Notes: generated by a model from the letters alone, not told the origin. A DNA stretch of 64,000 nt from Nocardioides flavescens (GCF_009823805.1 NZ_WUEK01000014.1:45472-109471); one strand, 5' to 3'. Shown: positions 17,467 through 26,223, counted from the first letter of the stretch. Program-made: numbers and translations.

Positions 17467-18993
17467 ATGACCCACCAGCCCGTCCCCGAGGCCGTCCCCG
17501 AGGTCTGGTTCCTGACCGGCAGCCAGTCGCTCTACGGCCCCGAGACGCTCGACCAGGTCGCCGACCAGTCCCGCGCCATCGCCGAGCGGCTGGCCGGCTC
17601 CGCCGACCTGCCGGTGCGGATCGTCTGGAAGCCGGTGCTGCTCGACGCCGTCTCCATCCACCGCCGCCTGCTCGAGGCCAACAGCGCCCCCGAGTGCGTC
17701 GGGGTCATCGCGTGGATGCACACCTTCTCCCCGGCGAAGATGTGGATCACCGGGCTCGACTCCCTGCAGAAGCCGCTGCTACACCTGCACACGCAGGCGG
17801 GCATGGCGCTGCCGTGGTCGACCATCGACATGGACTTCATGAACCTCAACCAGGCCGCCCACGGCGACCGGGAGTTCGGCTACATCCAGTCTCGGCTCGG
17901 GGTGGCGCGCAAGACCGTCGCCGGCCACGTCGAGAACCCCACGGTCGTCGCCCGCATCGCCGGGTGGGCGAGGGCCGCGGTGGGTCGTGACGCGCTGCGC
18001 CGCACCCGGCTGGCGCGGTTCGGTGACAACATGCGCGACGTCGCCGTCACCGAGGGTGACAAGGTCGAGGCGCAGCTGCGCTTCGGGGTCTCGGTCAACA
18101 CCTACGGCGTCAACGACCTCGTCGCCGTCGTCGACGACACGACGCGGGTCACCGACGCCGACGTCGACAAGCTGTGCGTCGAGTACGCCGACTCCTACGA
18201 CGTCGCCCCCGAGCTGCTGCCGGGCGGCGAGCGCCACGAGTCGCTGCGCTACGGAGCACGCATCGAGCTCGGGATGCGCACCTTCCTCGAGGACGGCGGC
18301 TTCACGGCGTTCACGACGAACTTCGAGGACCTCGGCGGGCTGCGCCAGCTGCCCGGCCTCGCGGTCCAGCGGCTGATGGCCGACGGCTACGGCTTCGGCG
18401 GCGAGGGCGACTGGAAGACCTCGGTGCTGCTGCGCGGCATGAAGGTCATGGCCGCCGGTCTGCCCGGCGGGACGTCGTTCATGGAGGACTACACCTACCA
18501 CCTCGTCCCGGGCCAGGAGAAGATCCTCGGCGCGCACATGCTCGAGGTCTGCCCGACCATCACGACCGCCCGTCCGAGCCTGGAGATCCACCCGCTCGGC
18601 ATCGGTGGGCGCGAGGACCCGGTCCGGCTGCGGTTCACCGCCGACCCGGGCGAGGGCCTGGTCGCGGGCCTGTCCGACCTGGGCGACCGCTTCCGCCTGA
18701 CCGTCAACGAGGTCGACCTCGTCGAGCCCGACGAGGCGCTCCCGCAGCTGCCCGTGGCGTGCGCGGTCTGGGAGCCGCGTCCGTCGCTGTCGACCTCGGC
18801 CGAGTCGTGGCTGATGGCCGGCGCGCCGCACCACACGGTGCTGAGCACCGCGCTCGACTCCGAGGTGCTGGACGACTTCGCCGAGATGACCCGCACCGAG
18901 CTGGTGCTCATCGACGCGAACTCCACGCCCCGCTCCGTCCAGCGCGAGCTGCGCTGGAGCGCGGCGTACCACCGCCTCGCGCAGGGGCTCTAG
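17467..18993 (+). CDS. araA: L-arabinose isomerase
   Basis: A 508-residue cytoplasmic isomerase converting L-arabinose to L-ribulose. It begins with the typical EVWFLTGSQSLYGPETLDQV, and has HTFSPAKMWI, a TNFEDLGGLRQLPGLAVQRL stretch with an active-site Glu, and GGEGDWKTSVLLRGMKVMA with a second Glu. A GGAAGGA ribosome site precedes the ATG. It is the last clear gene of the arabinose operon. L-ribulose-5-phosphate 4-epimerase is missing from the window. Confidence 0.95.
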   Translation: MTHQPVPEAVPEVWFLTGSQSLYGPETLDQVADQSRAIAERLAGSADLPVRIVWKPVLLDAVSIHRRLLEANSAPECVGVIAWMHTFSPAKMWITGLDSLQKPLLHLHTQAGMALPWSTIDMDFMNLNQAAHGDREFGYIQSRLGVARKTVAGHVENPTVVARIAGWARAAVGRDALRRTRLARFGDNMRDVAVTEGDKVEAQLRFGVSVNTYGVNDLVAVVDDTTRVTDADVDKLCVEYADSYDVAPELLPGGERHESLRYGARIELGMRTFLEDGGFTAFTTNFEDLGGLRQLPGLAVQRLMADGYGFGGEGDWKTSVLLRGMKVMAAGLPGGTSFMEDYTYHLVPGQEKILGAHMLEVCPTITTARPSLEIHPLGIGGREDPVRLRFTADPGEGLVAGLSDLGDRFRLTVNEVDLVEPDEALPQLPVACAVWEPRPSLSTSAESWLMAGAPHHTVLSTALDSEVLDDFAEMTRTELVLIDANSTPRSVQRELRWSAAYHRLAQGL

Positions 18994-19004
18994 TCGCAGG
19001 GCGT

Positions 19005-19118
19005 CTAGTCAGGGAGCTCCGAGGCGTCGGGTGCGACCTCGCGGCGACCCTCGCCGGTCGGGGGCGCCGTCAGGGCGCTCCAGGCGGTGTACTCGTCCTC
19101 CGACATGACCCGAATCAC
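19005..19118 (-). CDS. Small ORF of 37 residues with a strong ribosome site
   Basis: A GTG at 19118 is preceded by an AAGGAG site 8 bases upstream on the minus strand (19127-19132 on plus) and opens 37 codons. The product is acidic and starts MIRVMSEDEYTAW. It matches nothing I recognise. It converges on araA with an 11-bp gap. The ribosome site is better than for many real genes here, which is the main support. It may be an unannotated small protein or the remnant of a longer one. Confidence 0.35.
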   Translation of the reverse strand: MIRVMSEDEYTAWSALTAPPTGEGRREVAPDASELPD

Positions 19119-19255
19119 CGGGGCGCTCCTTCCGTGGTCTGCGCGCTGGCTACGCATCCATGGCAACTCCCGACGGGCGGCTGTGCTGCCCGGTCGGCCC
19201 AGATGGGGCCGAACGGAGGAGGAGCGGACCAGACCGGTCGGAGCTCGGTGAGGGG

Positions 19256-19453
19256 TCAGCGCGCGGACTGGGTCTGCGGGGCGCGGTCAGGGGTGGCGGA
19301 GGAGGTGGCCCAGGCTGCGCCTGTGACACCGAGGGCCAGCAGCGCGGCGGCGAGGGCGGTCGCGAGCGGCTGGCGTACGAACGAGCTGGGGTGCGACATG
19401 GCGCGAGGTGAGGAGGCGGCGGCGGACATGGCGGGAGCATGCCCCGCCGACAC
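19256..19453 (-). CDS. Small putative secreted or membrane peptide
   Basis: An ORF of up to 65 codons (GTG at 19453; ATGs at 19429 and 19399 also possible). From the last ATG, a positively charged start and a hydrophobic run (PLATALAAALLALGVTGAAW) look like a signal peptide or single membrane helix followed by a short polar tail. No ribosome site is convincing. Downstream, 19119-19255 holds no further gene that I can see. Confidence 0.3.
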   Translation of the reverse strand: MSAGHAPAMSAAASSPRAMSHPSSFVRQPLATALAAALLALGVTGAAWATSSATPDRAPQTQSAR

Positions 19454-19486
19454 GCCTGTGAACCGTCCCTGCCGCAGGTGTGACCT

Positions 19487-20110
19487 TCAGAACTCGTAGT
19501 CGAAGGCCCGCAGGTCCGGCTCGAAGAGCTCGGCCACCCGCTGGCGCGCCCGCAGGGTGTAGACGTCGCGGTAGTCGGGGCGACCGGGGTCGATGTTGAC
19601 CGACTGCAACTCGGTCCACTCGAGGCCGAGGTGGTCGTAGATCGTGTGCAGGTCGGCCTCGAGGCTCTCCTGGCGGCCGATGAAGTCGGCCCGTCCGGCC
19701 GGCACGTCGAGGAAGCGGATCTGCGGCTTGCGCAGCCGCGGGTGCTCGTCGGGAGCACCGAGCACGAAGGACTCGAAGTCGGGGTAGGTCTCGACGATGG
19801 AGGCGGCGAACCGGTTGCGCTGCAGGTGGTCGACGTAGCGCTCGACGCCCTGCGCCGCACCGTCGCGGAAGCGCTCCATCATCCGCCACCACGACAGCAT
19901 CCGCGCCCACGGGTTGCGGACGAACCCGGCGGTCCAGTAGTCCGCCAGCCCGGGCTCGAGCTGCAGCAGGCGGTCGAGGGGTGCGTGGCGGTTGGCAGCC
20001 GGGATGCGGCGCACGTCGCCGAGCGCCGCCGTCAGCCCGTTGTCGATCGTCGACCCGCCGGTCTTCTGGACGTGCACGAAGAGGAACCGGTGCGAGTCGG
20101 AGATGAGCAC
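19487..20110 (-). CDS. Sulfotransferase family 2 protein
   Basis: A 207-residue protein. The 5'-phosphosulfate loop VHVQKTGGST lies at the N-terminus, and the 3'-phosphate-binding segment GFVRNPWARMLSWWRMM near residue 65. These are the two PAPS-binding elements of carbohydrate/family-2 sulfotransferases. The acceptor is not predictable. It follows the cytidylyltransferase gene with only 15 bp between, so the two are probably co-transcribed and may act on cell-surface polymer precursors. The GTG at 20110 is used as start. Confidence 0.8.
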   Translation of the reverse strand: MLISDSHRFLFVHVQKTGGSTIDNGLTAALGDVRRIPAANRHAPLDRLLQLEPGLADYWTAGFVRNPWARMLSWWRMMERFRDGAAQGVERYVDHLQRNRFAASIVETYPDFESFVLGAPDEHPRLRKPQIRFLDVPAGRADFIGRQESLEADLHTIYDHLGLEWTELQSVNIDPGRPDYRDVYTLRARQRVAELFEPDLRAFDYEF

Positions 20111-20125
20111 CCCGAGAACCTACCG

Positions 20126-20524
20126 TCAGGCCAGGTCGGAGATCTTCTCGATCAGCGCGGTGGTCGAGATCGCCGGGGTGCGGGGGAGGTAGACGACCTC
20201 GCAGACGTCACGGAACTCGTCGAAGCGGCCCTCCCAGTCGTCGCCCATGACGAGCACGTCGGCGCCGAACTGTTCGATGTAGTGCCGCTTGAGCTCGAGG
20301 CTCTCCTCGACGAAGACCTCGGAGACGGGCTTGAGCGCCCCGACGATCGCGAGCCGCTCGGCCTGGCTGAAGACCGGCTGGCGGCCCTTCTTGCTCTGGT
20401 TGAGCGCATCGGAGGAGACACCGACGACCAGCCGGTCGCCGTACGTCGCGGCGCGCTCGATGACCCGCAGGTGACCGACGTGGAAGACGTCGAACGTGCC
20501 GAAGGTCAAGACGGTGCGGGGCAT
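20126..20524 (-). CDS. tagD: Glycerol-3-phosphate cytidylyltransferase-like nucleotidyltransferase
   Basis: A 132-residue protein, the normal TagD length. It has the nucleotidyltransferase HxGH motif in GTFDVFHVGHLRVIERA, the RTPAISTT block near the C-terminus (the ISTT signature), and VMGDDWEGRFDEF in between. TagD makes CDP-glycerol from CTP and sn-glycerol-3-phosphate for wall teichoic or other glycerol-phosphate polymers. A related substrate cannot be excluded. Its partner here is a sulfotransferase gene 15 bp downstream. Confidence 0.85.
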   Translation of the reverse strand: MPRTVLTFGTFDVFHVGHLRVIERAATYGDRLVVGVSSDALNQSKKGRQPVFSQAERLAIVGALKPVSEVFVEESLELKRHYIEQFGADVLVMGDDWEGRFDEFRDVCEVVYLPRTPAISTTALIEKISDLA

Positions 20525-20621
20525 GGCGGGCAGTCTCCCACCCGGCGTGCCGCGGGGAGCAACCCGGAGCAGCGCGTGGCAGGTTCCGCCTGCTGCTCAC
20601 CCCTCCGCCTAGTCTTCGACC

Positions 20622-21905
20622 GTGTCCAGCCGAGCCAGCTCTCCGGCCAGCGTCCCCGTCGTCGGCGGCGACCTCGCCGCCGACGAGCAGCGGCGCAGCG
20701 CGCTGCGCCGGATGCGGACGGTGGCGACCGGGCTGCTGGTGCTCGCGGCCGTCGTCTACGTGCTCACCCTCGACCGCGGGGGAGCGCTGGGCTTCGTCAA
20801 CGCCGCGGCCGAGGCGTCGATGGTGGGCGCGATCGCCGACTGGTTCGCGGTGACGGCGTTGTTCCGCCACCCGCTCGGGCTGCCGGTGCCGCACACCGCG
20901 CTGATCCCGCGCAAGAAGGACGAGCTCGGCCGCGGGCTGCAGGAGTTCGTGGGGGAGAACTTCCTGCAGGAGGCGATCATCCGCGAGCGCCTCGACGCCG
21001 CCCACGTCGCGAGACGCTTCGGCGTCTGGCTCAGCGAGCCGGCCCACGCCCAGCGGGTCGTCGACGAGGTGGCCGAGGTCGCCGCGATCGCGCTGACGAA
21101 GGTGCGCGACGACCACGTCGAGTCGCTCGTGCGCGAGGCGCTGCGCCCACGCTTCCACGAGGAGCCGATCTCGCCGCTGCTCGGCAGCCTGCTCGAGGAG
21201 GCTCTGCGCGACGACCTGCACAAGGGGCTGGTCGACCTGGCCCTCGACGAGATGCACGGCTGGCTCCTCGACAACCCCGACACCGTCGCCGACGTGCTGG
21301 GCGAGCGCGCGCCGTGGTGGGCGCCCACCCGCGTCAACGAGGCCGTCATCACCCGGCTCCACGTCGAGCTGGTGCGCTGGGTCGCCGACATCCGCGACGA
21401 CCCGCGCCACCGCGCCCGGCTCGCGCTCGACTCCGTCCTCGTGCAGCTGGCCCAGGACCTGCTGCACGAGCCCGAGACCCAGGCGCGCGCCGAGCGGCTC
21501 AAGGACCGCCTGCTCGACAACCCGGCGGTGATCCGCTCGGCGATCTCGCTGTGGGACGCCCTGCGCCGCGCGCTCACCGCCTCGCTCGCGGACCCGCAGG
21601 GCGCCGTACGCCGCCGCCTCGGCACCGAGGTCGACGCGCTGGCCGCCCGGCTCTCGACCGACGAGGCGCTGCAGGCCCGCGTCGACGGGCACGCCGCCGA
21701 CGCGGCCGTCTTCGTCGTCGAGCGCTACGGCGACGACCTGACCGCCGTCATCACCCACACGATCGAGCAGTGGGACGGCCAGGAGGCCTCCGAGCGCATC
21801 GAGCTGCACGTCGGTCGCGACCTGCAGTTCATCCGCATCAACGGCACCGTCGTGGGCGGGCTCGTCGGCCTGCTCATCCACGCGGTCAGCGTGCTCATCT
21901 CCTGA
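20622..21905 (+). CDS. DUF445 family membrane-anchored protein
   Basis: A 427-residue protein. One hydrophobic helix near residue 37-55 and another at the extreme C-terminus (VVGGLVGLLIHAVSVLI) flank a long, charged, mostly helical region. The conserved DUF445 stretch GAIADWFAVTALFRHPLGLP-like sequence near residues 67-87 continues to IPRKKDELGRGLQEFVGENF. The biochemical role of the family is unknown. It starts with GTG at 20622 and stands alone on the plus strand, divergent from tagD. Confidence 0.85.
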   Translation: MSSRASSPASVPVVGGDLAADEQRRSALRRMRTVATGLLVLAAVVYVLTLDRGGALGFVNAAAEASMVGAIADWFAVTALFRHPLGLPVPHTALIPRKKDELGRGLQEFVGENFLQEAIIRERLDAAHVARRFGVWLSEPAHAQRVVDEVAEVAAIALTKVRDDHVESLVREALRPRFHEEPISPLLGSLLEEALRDDLHKGLVDLALDEMHGWLLDNPDTVADVLGERAPWWAPTRVNEAVITRLHVELVRWVADIRDDPRHRARLALDSVLVQLAQDLLHEPETQARAERLKDRLLDNPAVIRSAISLWDALRRALTASLADPQGAVRRRLGTEVDALAARLSTDEALQARVDGHAADAAVFVVERYGDDLTAVITHTIEQWDGQEASERIELHVGRDLQFIRINGTVVGGLVGLLIHAVSVLIS

Positions 21906-21961
21906 GCTGGCGCGGTCCGGGCTGATTTGGGCCGCGACACGCCCGGGGAGAGACTGGGGGC

Positions 21962-22195
21962 GTGAGTGACTACAACGACGTGCCGGTCGACGACGACGCG
22001 ATCAAGCTCGGCCAGTTCCTGAAGCTCGCGAACCTCATCGAGTCCGGTGGCGAGGCCAAGCAGGTCCTCTCGGGCGGCATCGTCCGCGTCAACGGCGAGG
22101 TCGAGACCCGACGCGGCCGCCAGCTCGAGCGCGGCGACGTCGTCAGCGTGGCTGCGAAGTCGGCGCGTGTCGGCGGCGAGCGCGTCTGGGAGTGA
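21962..22195 (+). CDS. Small S4-domain RNA-binding protein
   Basis: A 77-residue protein consisting almost wholly of an S4 domain: IKLGQFLKLANLIESGGEAK, then SGGIVRVNGEVETRRGRQL and the closing GDVVSVA strand. Such small proteins of the YbcJ/YaaA type bind structured RNA, probably rRNA or tRNA, in the cytoplasm. Start is GTG at 21962 after a GGGGAGAGAC stretch. It converges with the FKBP gene. Confidence 0.85.
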   Translation: MSDYNDVPVDDDAIKLGQFLKLANLIESGGEAKQVLSGGIVRVNGEVETRRGRQLERGDVVSVAAKSARVGGERVWE

Positions 22196-22204
22196 CCCGG
22201 CGGC

Positions 22205-22573
22205 TCAGCTGACGCCGAGCAGGTCCACGACGAACACCAGGGTCTCGCCCGGCTTGATGACGCCTCCGGCGCCGCGGTCGCCGTAGCCGAGGTGCGGCGG
22301 GATGACGAGCTGGCGGCGACCGCCGACCTTCATGCCCTGCACGCCGGTGTCCCAGCCGGAGATGACCTGGCCCACGCCGAGGCGGAAGCGCAGCGGCTCA
22401 CCGCGGTTGTAGGAGGCGTCGAACTCCTCCCCGGTCGAGTGGGCGACGCCGACGTAGTGCACCTCGACGGTCTGGCCGGCGGCAGCCTCGGGACCGTCAC
22501 CCTCGCGCAGGTCGGTGACGACGAGGTCGGTGGGCGGGGTGGGGTCGACGAAGTCGATCTCGGGCTTGTCCAT
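22205..22573 (-). CDS. FKBP-type peptidyl-prolyl cis-trans isomerase
   Basis: A 122-residue single-domain FKBP without signal peptide, so cytoplasmic. It shows VEVHYVGVAHSTGEEFDASY, PLRFRLGVGQVISGWDTGVQ and GGRRQLVIPPHLGYGDRG, the strand and loop set that lines the FK506-binding, prolyl-isomerase pocket. Aromatic and Asp positions of the active site are kept. It catalyses proline isomerisation during protein folding. Confidence 0.93.
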   Translation of the reverse strand: MDKPEIDFVDPTPPTDLVVTDLREGDGPEAAAGQTVEVHYVGVAHSTGEEFDASYNRGEPLRFRLGVGQVISGWDTGVQGMKVGGRRQLVIPPHLGYGDRGAGGVIKPGETLVFVVDLLGVS

Positions 22574-22608
22574 GGCTCCGACCCTAACCAGGCGCCGCTG
22601 CGGCCGGG

Positions 22609-23352
22609 TCAGCGCCCGCCGGCCACCCGCAGCGTGGTGCCGGTGACGTACGACGCCTCCTCGCCCATCAGCCAGGCCACGGCGTCGGCGACCTCCTCCG
22701 GCTCGCCGGCACGACGCATCGGCACCGTCGGGGCGACGCGCTCGACGCGGCCGGGCTCGCCCGCGTCGGCGTGGATGGAGGTGCGGATGATGCCGGGCGC
22801 GACCCCGACGACGCGCACGCCCTGCTCGGCGACCTCCTCGGCCAGGCCCAGCGTGAGCGCGTCGACGCCCGCCTTGGCGGCGGCGTAGTGGACGTACTCG
22901 CCGGGTGATCCCCGGGTCGCGGCCGCGCTGCTGACGTTGACCAGCACCCCGCCGCGACCGTCGTACGCCGTGGAGAGGGCGCGCACGGCGGCCCGGGCCA
23001 CCAGGATCGCGCCGGTGAGGTTGAGCTCCACCGTGCGGCGCACGACGTCGGGCGGGGTCTCGGCGAGGGTGCCGGTGTGGAACGTCGCGCCGGCGTTGTT
23101 GACGACGCCCGTGAGCGGCCCGGCCGCGGCGAAGAGCCGCTCGACGCCGTCCTCGGCGAGGAGGTCCGCCTGCACCAGCGTGCAGGCGGCGCCGGCGTCC
23201 TCCACCGCCGCCCGGGTGAGCTCGGCGGCGGCGTCGTCGCGGGCCCAGCCGAGGACGAGGTCGTGACCGTCGCGGGCCAGTCGGGTCGCCACCGCGGCCC
23301 CGATGCCGCGGGTGCCGCCGGTGACCAGGACGCGCTTGCGGGGGCCGGTCAC
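22609..23352 (-). CDS. SDR-family NAD(P)-dependent oxidoreductase
   Basis: A 247-residue classical short-chain dehydrogenase. The cofactor loop is VTGGTRGIGAAVA, NNAG follows in GVVNNAGATF, and the catalytic set is Ser in VNVSSAAATR and Tyr/Lys in YVHYAAAKAG. The C-terminal GTTLRVAGGR end is typical of FabG-like reductases. The substrate is unknown. Its GTG start overlaps the stop of the upstream CBS gene by 4 bp, so both are translated from one message. Confidence 0.88.
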   Translation of the reverse strand: MTGPRKRVLVTGGTRGIGAAVATRLARDGHDLVLGWARDDAAAELTRAAVEDAGAACTLVQADLLAEDGVERLFAAAGPLTGVVNNAGATFHTGTLAETPPDVVRRTVELNLTGAILVARAAVRALSTAYDGRGGVLVNVSSAAATRGSPGEYVHYAAAKAGVDALTLGLAEEVAEQGVRVVGVAPGIIRTSIHADAGEPGRVERVAPTVPMRRAGEPEEVADAVAWLMGEEASYVTGTTLRVAGGR

Positions 23353-23780
23353 GTCGAGTGCACGTAGCTCTCGAGCTGCTCGCGCTCGTACTCCAGGTGG
23401 CTGATCCTGTGCTTGACCACGTCGCCGATCGAGACGACGCCGACGACGCGGCCGTCCTCGACGACGGGCACGTGGCGGATGCGCCGGCGCGTCATGGTCT
23501 CCATCAGCTCGTCGAGCCCGGCGTCGGGGGAGCAGGTCTCGACGGTCTCGGTCATGATCGCGCGCACGGTGTTGTGGACGACCGTGCCGTCGCTGTGCAG
23601 GTGACGCACGACGTCGCGCTCGCTGACGATGCCCTCGAGGGTCACGCCGTCGGAGCTCACGACCAGGGCCCCGACGTTGTGCTCGGCGAGACGGGCGACG
23701 AGCTCGCGCACCCCGGCGTCGGGCGCGATGCTCACCACGTCGTGGGACGACTTGGCCTGGAGCACGTCGGCGATCCGCAT
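23349..23780 (-). CDS. CBS-domain-pair protein
   Basis: A 143-residue protein made of two CBS domains (about residues 8-62 and 73-125). Motifs such as GALVVSSDGVTLEGIVSERD and HVPVVEDGRVVGVVSIGD are the paired strands that bind adenine nucleotides. Stand-alone CBS pairs sense AMP/ATP or S-adenosyl compounds and regulate partner proteins. The overlap with the downstream SDR gene suggests co-expression, but no functional link is evident. Confidence 0.9.
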   Translation of the reverse strand: MRIADVLQAKSSHDVVSIAPDAGVRELVARLAEHNVGALVVSSDGVTLEGIVSERDVVRHLHSDGTVVHNTVRAIMTETVETCSPDAGLDELMETMTRRRIRHVPVVEDGRVVGVVSIGDVVKHRISHLEYEREQLESYVHST

Positions 23781-23829
23781 CCGCCGACGTTAACGAGTCC
23801 CGGCGCCGCTGACCAGGGTCGCGGGGCCG

Positions 23830-24702
23830 TCAGTCCTCGGTCTGGGTGCCGCGCGGTCGCAGTGCGGAGACCGAGCCCGGGCCGGTGGAGCGCGAGCCGG
23901 TGTCGGGGTCGTCGTCGTCGACGGAGCCGAGGAACGACAGCACCGCGTCGTGCAGGTGGCCGTTGGTGGCGACGACGTTGCCGCCCCAGGGACCGTCCCG
24001 CCCGTCGAGCGAGGTGAAGCTGCCGCCGGCCTCGCGCACGATGACGTCGAGCGCGGCCATGTCGTAGACCTCGAGCTCCGGCTCGGCGGCGACGTCGACG
24101 GCGCCCTCGGCGAGCAGCATGTAGGACCAGAAGTCGCCGTAGGCACGGGTGCGCCAGCAGCGACGCATCAGCGAGACGAAGTCGTCCATCATCCCGCGCT
24201 CCTCCCAGCCGTGGAGGGAGGCGTAGGACAGCGAGGCGTCCTCGAGGCGGCGTACGTCGGACACGTGGCACGGGGTCGCCTTGAGCAGCGAGCGCCCGGT
24301 CCAGGCGCCGTTGCCGGCCGAGGCCCACCAGCGGCGCTGGAGCATCGGGGCGGACACGACCCCGAGCACGACCTCGTCGTCGACCGCGAGAGCGATGAGG
24401 GTCGCCCACACCGGCACCCCGCGCACGAAGTTCTTGGTGCCGTCGATCGGGTCGACGATCCACCGTCGCTGGCTGTGGCCGCTGGTGCCCTGCTCCTCGC
24501 CCGTGATCGCGTCGCGCGAGCGGACCCGCCCGAGGGTGCGGCGGATCGCCTCCTCGACGGCCTGGTCGGCGTCGGTGACGGGGGTGAGGTCCGGCTTCGA
24601 CATCACGTGCAGGTCGAGGGCCTTGAACCGCGCCGTCGTCAGGGAGTCGGCGTCGTCGGCGAGCACGTGGGCCAGCCGCAGGTCGTCGGTCCAGTCAGCC
24701 AC
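23830..24702 (-). CDS. hisN: Histidinol-phosphatase, inositol-monophosphatase family
   Basis: A 290-residue Mg-dependent phosphatase. It carries the metal-binding signature WIVDPIDGTKNFVRGVP, a GEEQG acidic motif before it, and the C-terminal VYDMAALDVIVREAGG block. These place it in the actinobacterial HisN group, which removes phosphate from L-histidinol-phosphate in histidine synthesis. No other his genes are in the window. The last 35 residues form a disordered Asp/Ser/Gly-rich tail that is longer than usual. Confidence 0.85.
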   Translation of the reverse strand: MADWTDDLRLAHVLADDADSLTTARFKALDLHVMSKPDLTPVTDADQAVEEAIRRTLGRVRSRDAITGEEQGTSGHSQRRWIVDPIDGTKNFVRGVPVWATLIALAVDDEVVLGVVSAPMLQRRWWASAGNGAWTGRSLLKATPCHVSDVRRLEDASLSYASLHGWEERGMMDDFVSLMRRCWRTRAYGDFWSYMLLAEGAVDVAAEPELEVYDMAALDVIVREAGGSFTSLDGRDGPWGGNVVATNGHLHDAVLSFLGSVDDDDPDTGSRSTGPGSVSALRPRGTQTED

Positions 24703-24756
24703 GAGGCCACCCTAGAGGGACCTGAACCGAACCGGGCGCCCGTCCGTGTGTGAGCC

Positions 24757-25203
24757 GTGGAGATCAACGGTCTGCCCCTGCACGCCCTGGTCGTGCACGC
24801 AGCGGTCGTGTTCGGACCCCTCTCGGCCCTGGCGGGCCTCGCGTACGCCGTGCCTCGCTGGCGCGCGCGGATGCGCTGGCCCCTCGTCGCGAGCGTGACC
24901 ATCGCGCTGGTGTCGATCTGGGTCGCCTACTTCTCCGGCGAGCAGCTGGAGGAGGCCAACACCTACGGCGGCCCGCTGGGCGAGCTGCTCGAGACGCACG
25001 AGGAGCGGGCCGGGATCCTGCGCATCTCGGTGACAGCGTTCGCCGTCGCGACGTACGTCGCCGCGTGGCTGCACAGCCGGCCAGGCCGCGGCGGCGCCGT
25101 GGCCGCGGGGGTGGTGGCCGGTCTCGGCGTGCTGACCCTCGTCTACACCGTGCTGACGGGCGACGCCGGCGCCAAGATCGCGTGGTACGGCGTCAACGGC
25201 TGA
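24757..25203 (+). CDS. DUF2231-type four-helix membrane protein
   Basis: A 148-residue integral membrane protein with four hydrophobic segments. The N-terminal GLPLHALVVHAAVVFGPLSAL, with two His in the first helix, is the DUF2231 hallmark, and the loop HEERAGILRI is also family-like. The His residues might bind heme or a metal; this is inference. Start is GTG at 24757; the gene converges with rsgA. Confidence 0.75.
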   Translation: MEINGLPLHALVVHAAVVFGPLSALAGLAYAVPRWRARMRWPLVASVTIALVSIWVAYFSGEQLEEANTYGGPLGELLETHEERAGILRISVTAFAVATYVAAWLHSRPGRGGAVAAGVVAGLGVLTLVYTVLTGDAGAKIAWYGVNG

Positions 25204-25218
25204 CGCCGCTGCGACGAC

Positions 25219-26223
25219 TCACCACACCGGCTCGGACCGCGCGGCCAGGAGCCGCCGGAACGACGCGACGCGCGCCGGGTCGGCCCGTCCCTCGGCGACG
25301 GCCCCGTCGAGCGCGCACTCCGGCTCCTCGGTGCCGTGGGTGCACCCGCGCGGGCAGTCCTCGGTGAGCTGCTCGAGATCGGGGAAGAAGCCGATGAGCC
25401 GTGCCGGCTCGACGTGCGCGAGCCCGAACGAGCGGATGCCCGGGGTGTCGACGATCCAGCCCGCCAGCGGTGCGGGCAGCGGCAGCAGGTAGGCCGAGGT
25501 CGAGGTGTGCCGGCCCCGCCCGGTGACGGCGTTGACGACGCCGACCTCGCGTCCTGCGTCGGGCACGAGGGCGTTGACCAGCGTCGACTTGCCGACGCCG
25601 CTGGAGCCGAGGAGCACGCTGACCCGGCCGTCGAGGCGCTCGCGCAGGGCGCCCAGGTCACCGCCGCGCTGCGTCACGACGTGGGGGACGTCGAGCGCGC
25701 GGTAGGTCTCGAGCAGCGGGGCGGGGTCGGCGAGGTCGGCCTTGGTGAGGCACAGCAGCGGTGCCAGTCCCGCGTCGTACGCCGCCACGAGGGCGCGGTC
25801 GATGAGCCGCGGCTGCGGGTCGGGGTCGGCGAGCGCGGTGACGACGACGAGCTGCTCGGCGTTGGCGACGATGACGCGCTCCACGGGGTCGTCGTCCTCG
25901 GCGGTGCGGCGCAGGGTGGTGCTGCGCGGCAGCACCTCGACGATGCGCGCCAGCGTGCCCTCGTCGCCGGAGACGTCGCCGTCGAGCCGCACCCGGTCGC
26001 CCACGACGACGCCGCGTCGGCCCAGGGGGCGGGCCTTCATCGCGGTCACCGTGGTCCCGTCGGCGCCCCCCACCAGCAGGGTGAACCGCCCGCGGTCGAC
26101 CGTCACGACCACGCCCTGCGGCGCGTCGTCGTAGGACGGCCGCTCCTTGGTGCGGGGCCGGGTGCGTCGACGGGGGCGGTCGTAGTGCTCGACGTCGTGG
26201 TCGGAGTACCGCCCGGTCGGCAT
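25219..26223 (-). CDS. rsgA: Ribosome small-subunit-dependent GTPase A
   Basis: A 334-residue circularly permuted GTPase that assists late 30S maturation. An OB-fold comes first (residues about 30-100), then the permuted G motifs: G4 LTKAD, G1 GSSGVGKSTLVN and G3 DTPGIRSFG. The C-terminal zinc site follows the pattern C-x4-C-x-H-x5-C with CPRGCTH and ECAL. Its ATG shares one base with the aroA stop, so translation is coupled to aroA, an arrangement common in actinobacteria. Confidence 0.95.
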   Translation of the reverse strand: MPTGRYSDHDVEHYDRPRRRTRPRTKERPSYDDAPQGVVVTVDRGRFTLLVGGADGTTVTAMKARPLGRRGVVVGDRVRLDGDVSGDEGTLARIVEVLPRSTTLRRTAEDDDPVERVIVANAEQLVVVTALADPDPQPRLIDRALVAAYDAGLAPLLCLTKADLADPAPLLETYRALDVPHVVTQRGGDLGALRERLDGRVSVLLGSSGVGKSTLVNALVPDAGREVGVVNAVTGRGRHTSTSAYLLPLPAPLAGWIVDTPGIRSFGLAHVEPARLIGFFPDLEQLTEDCPRGCTHGTEEPECALDGAVAEGRADPARVASFRRLLAARSEPVW

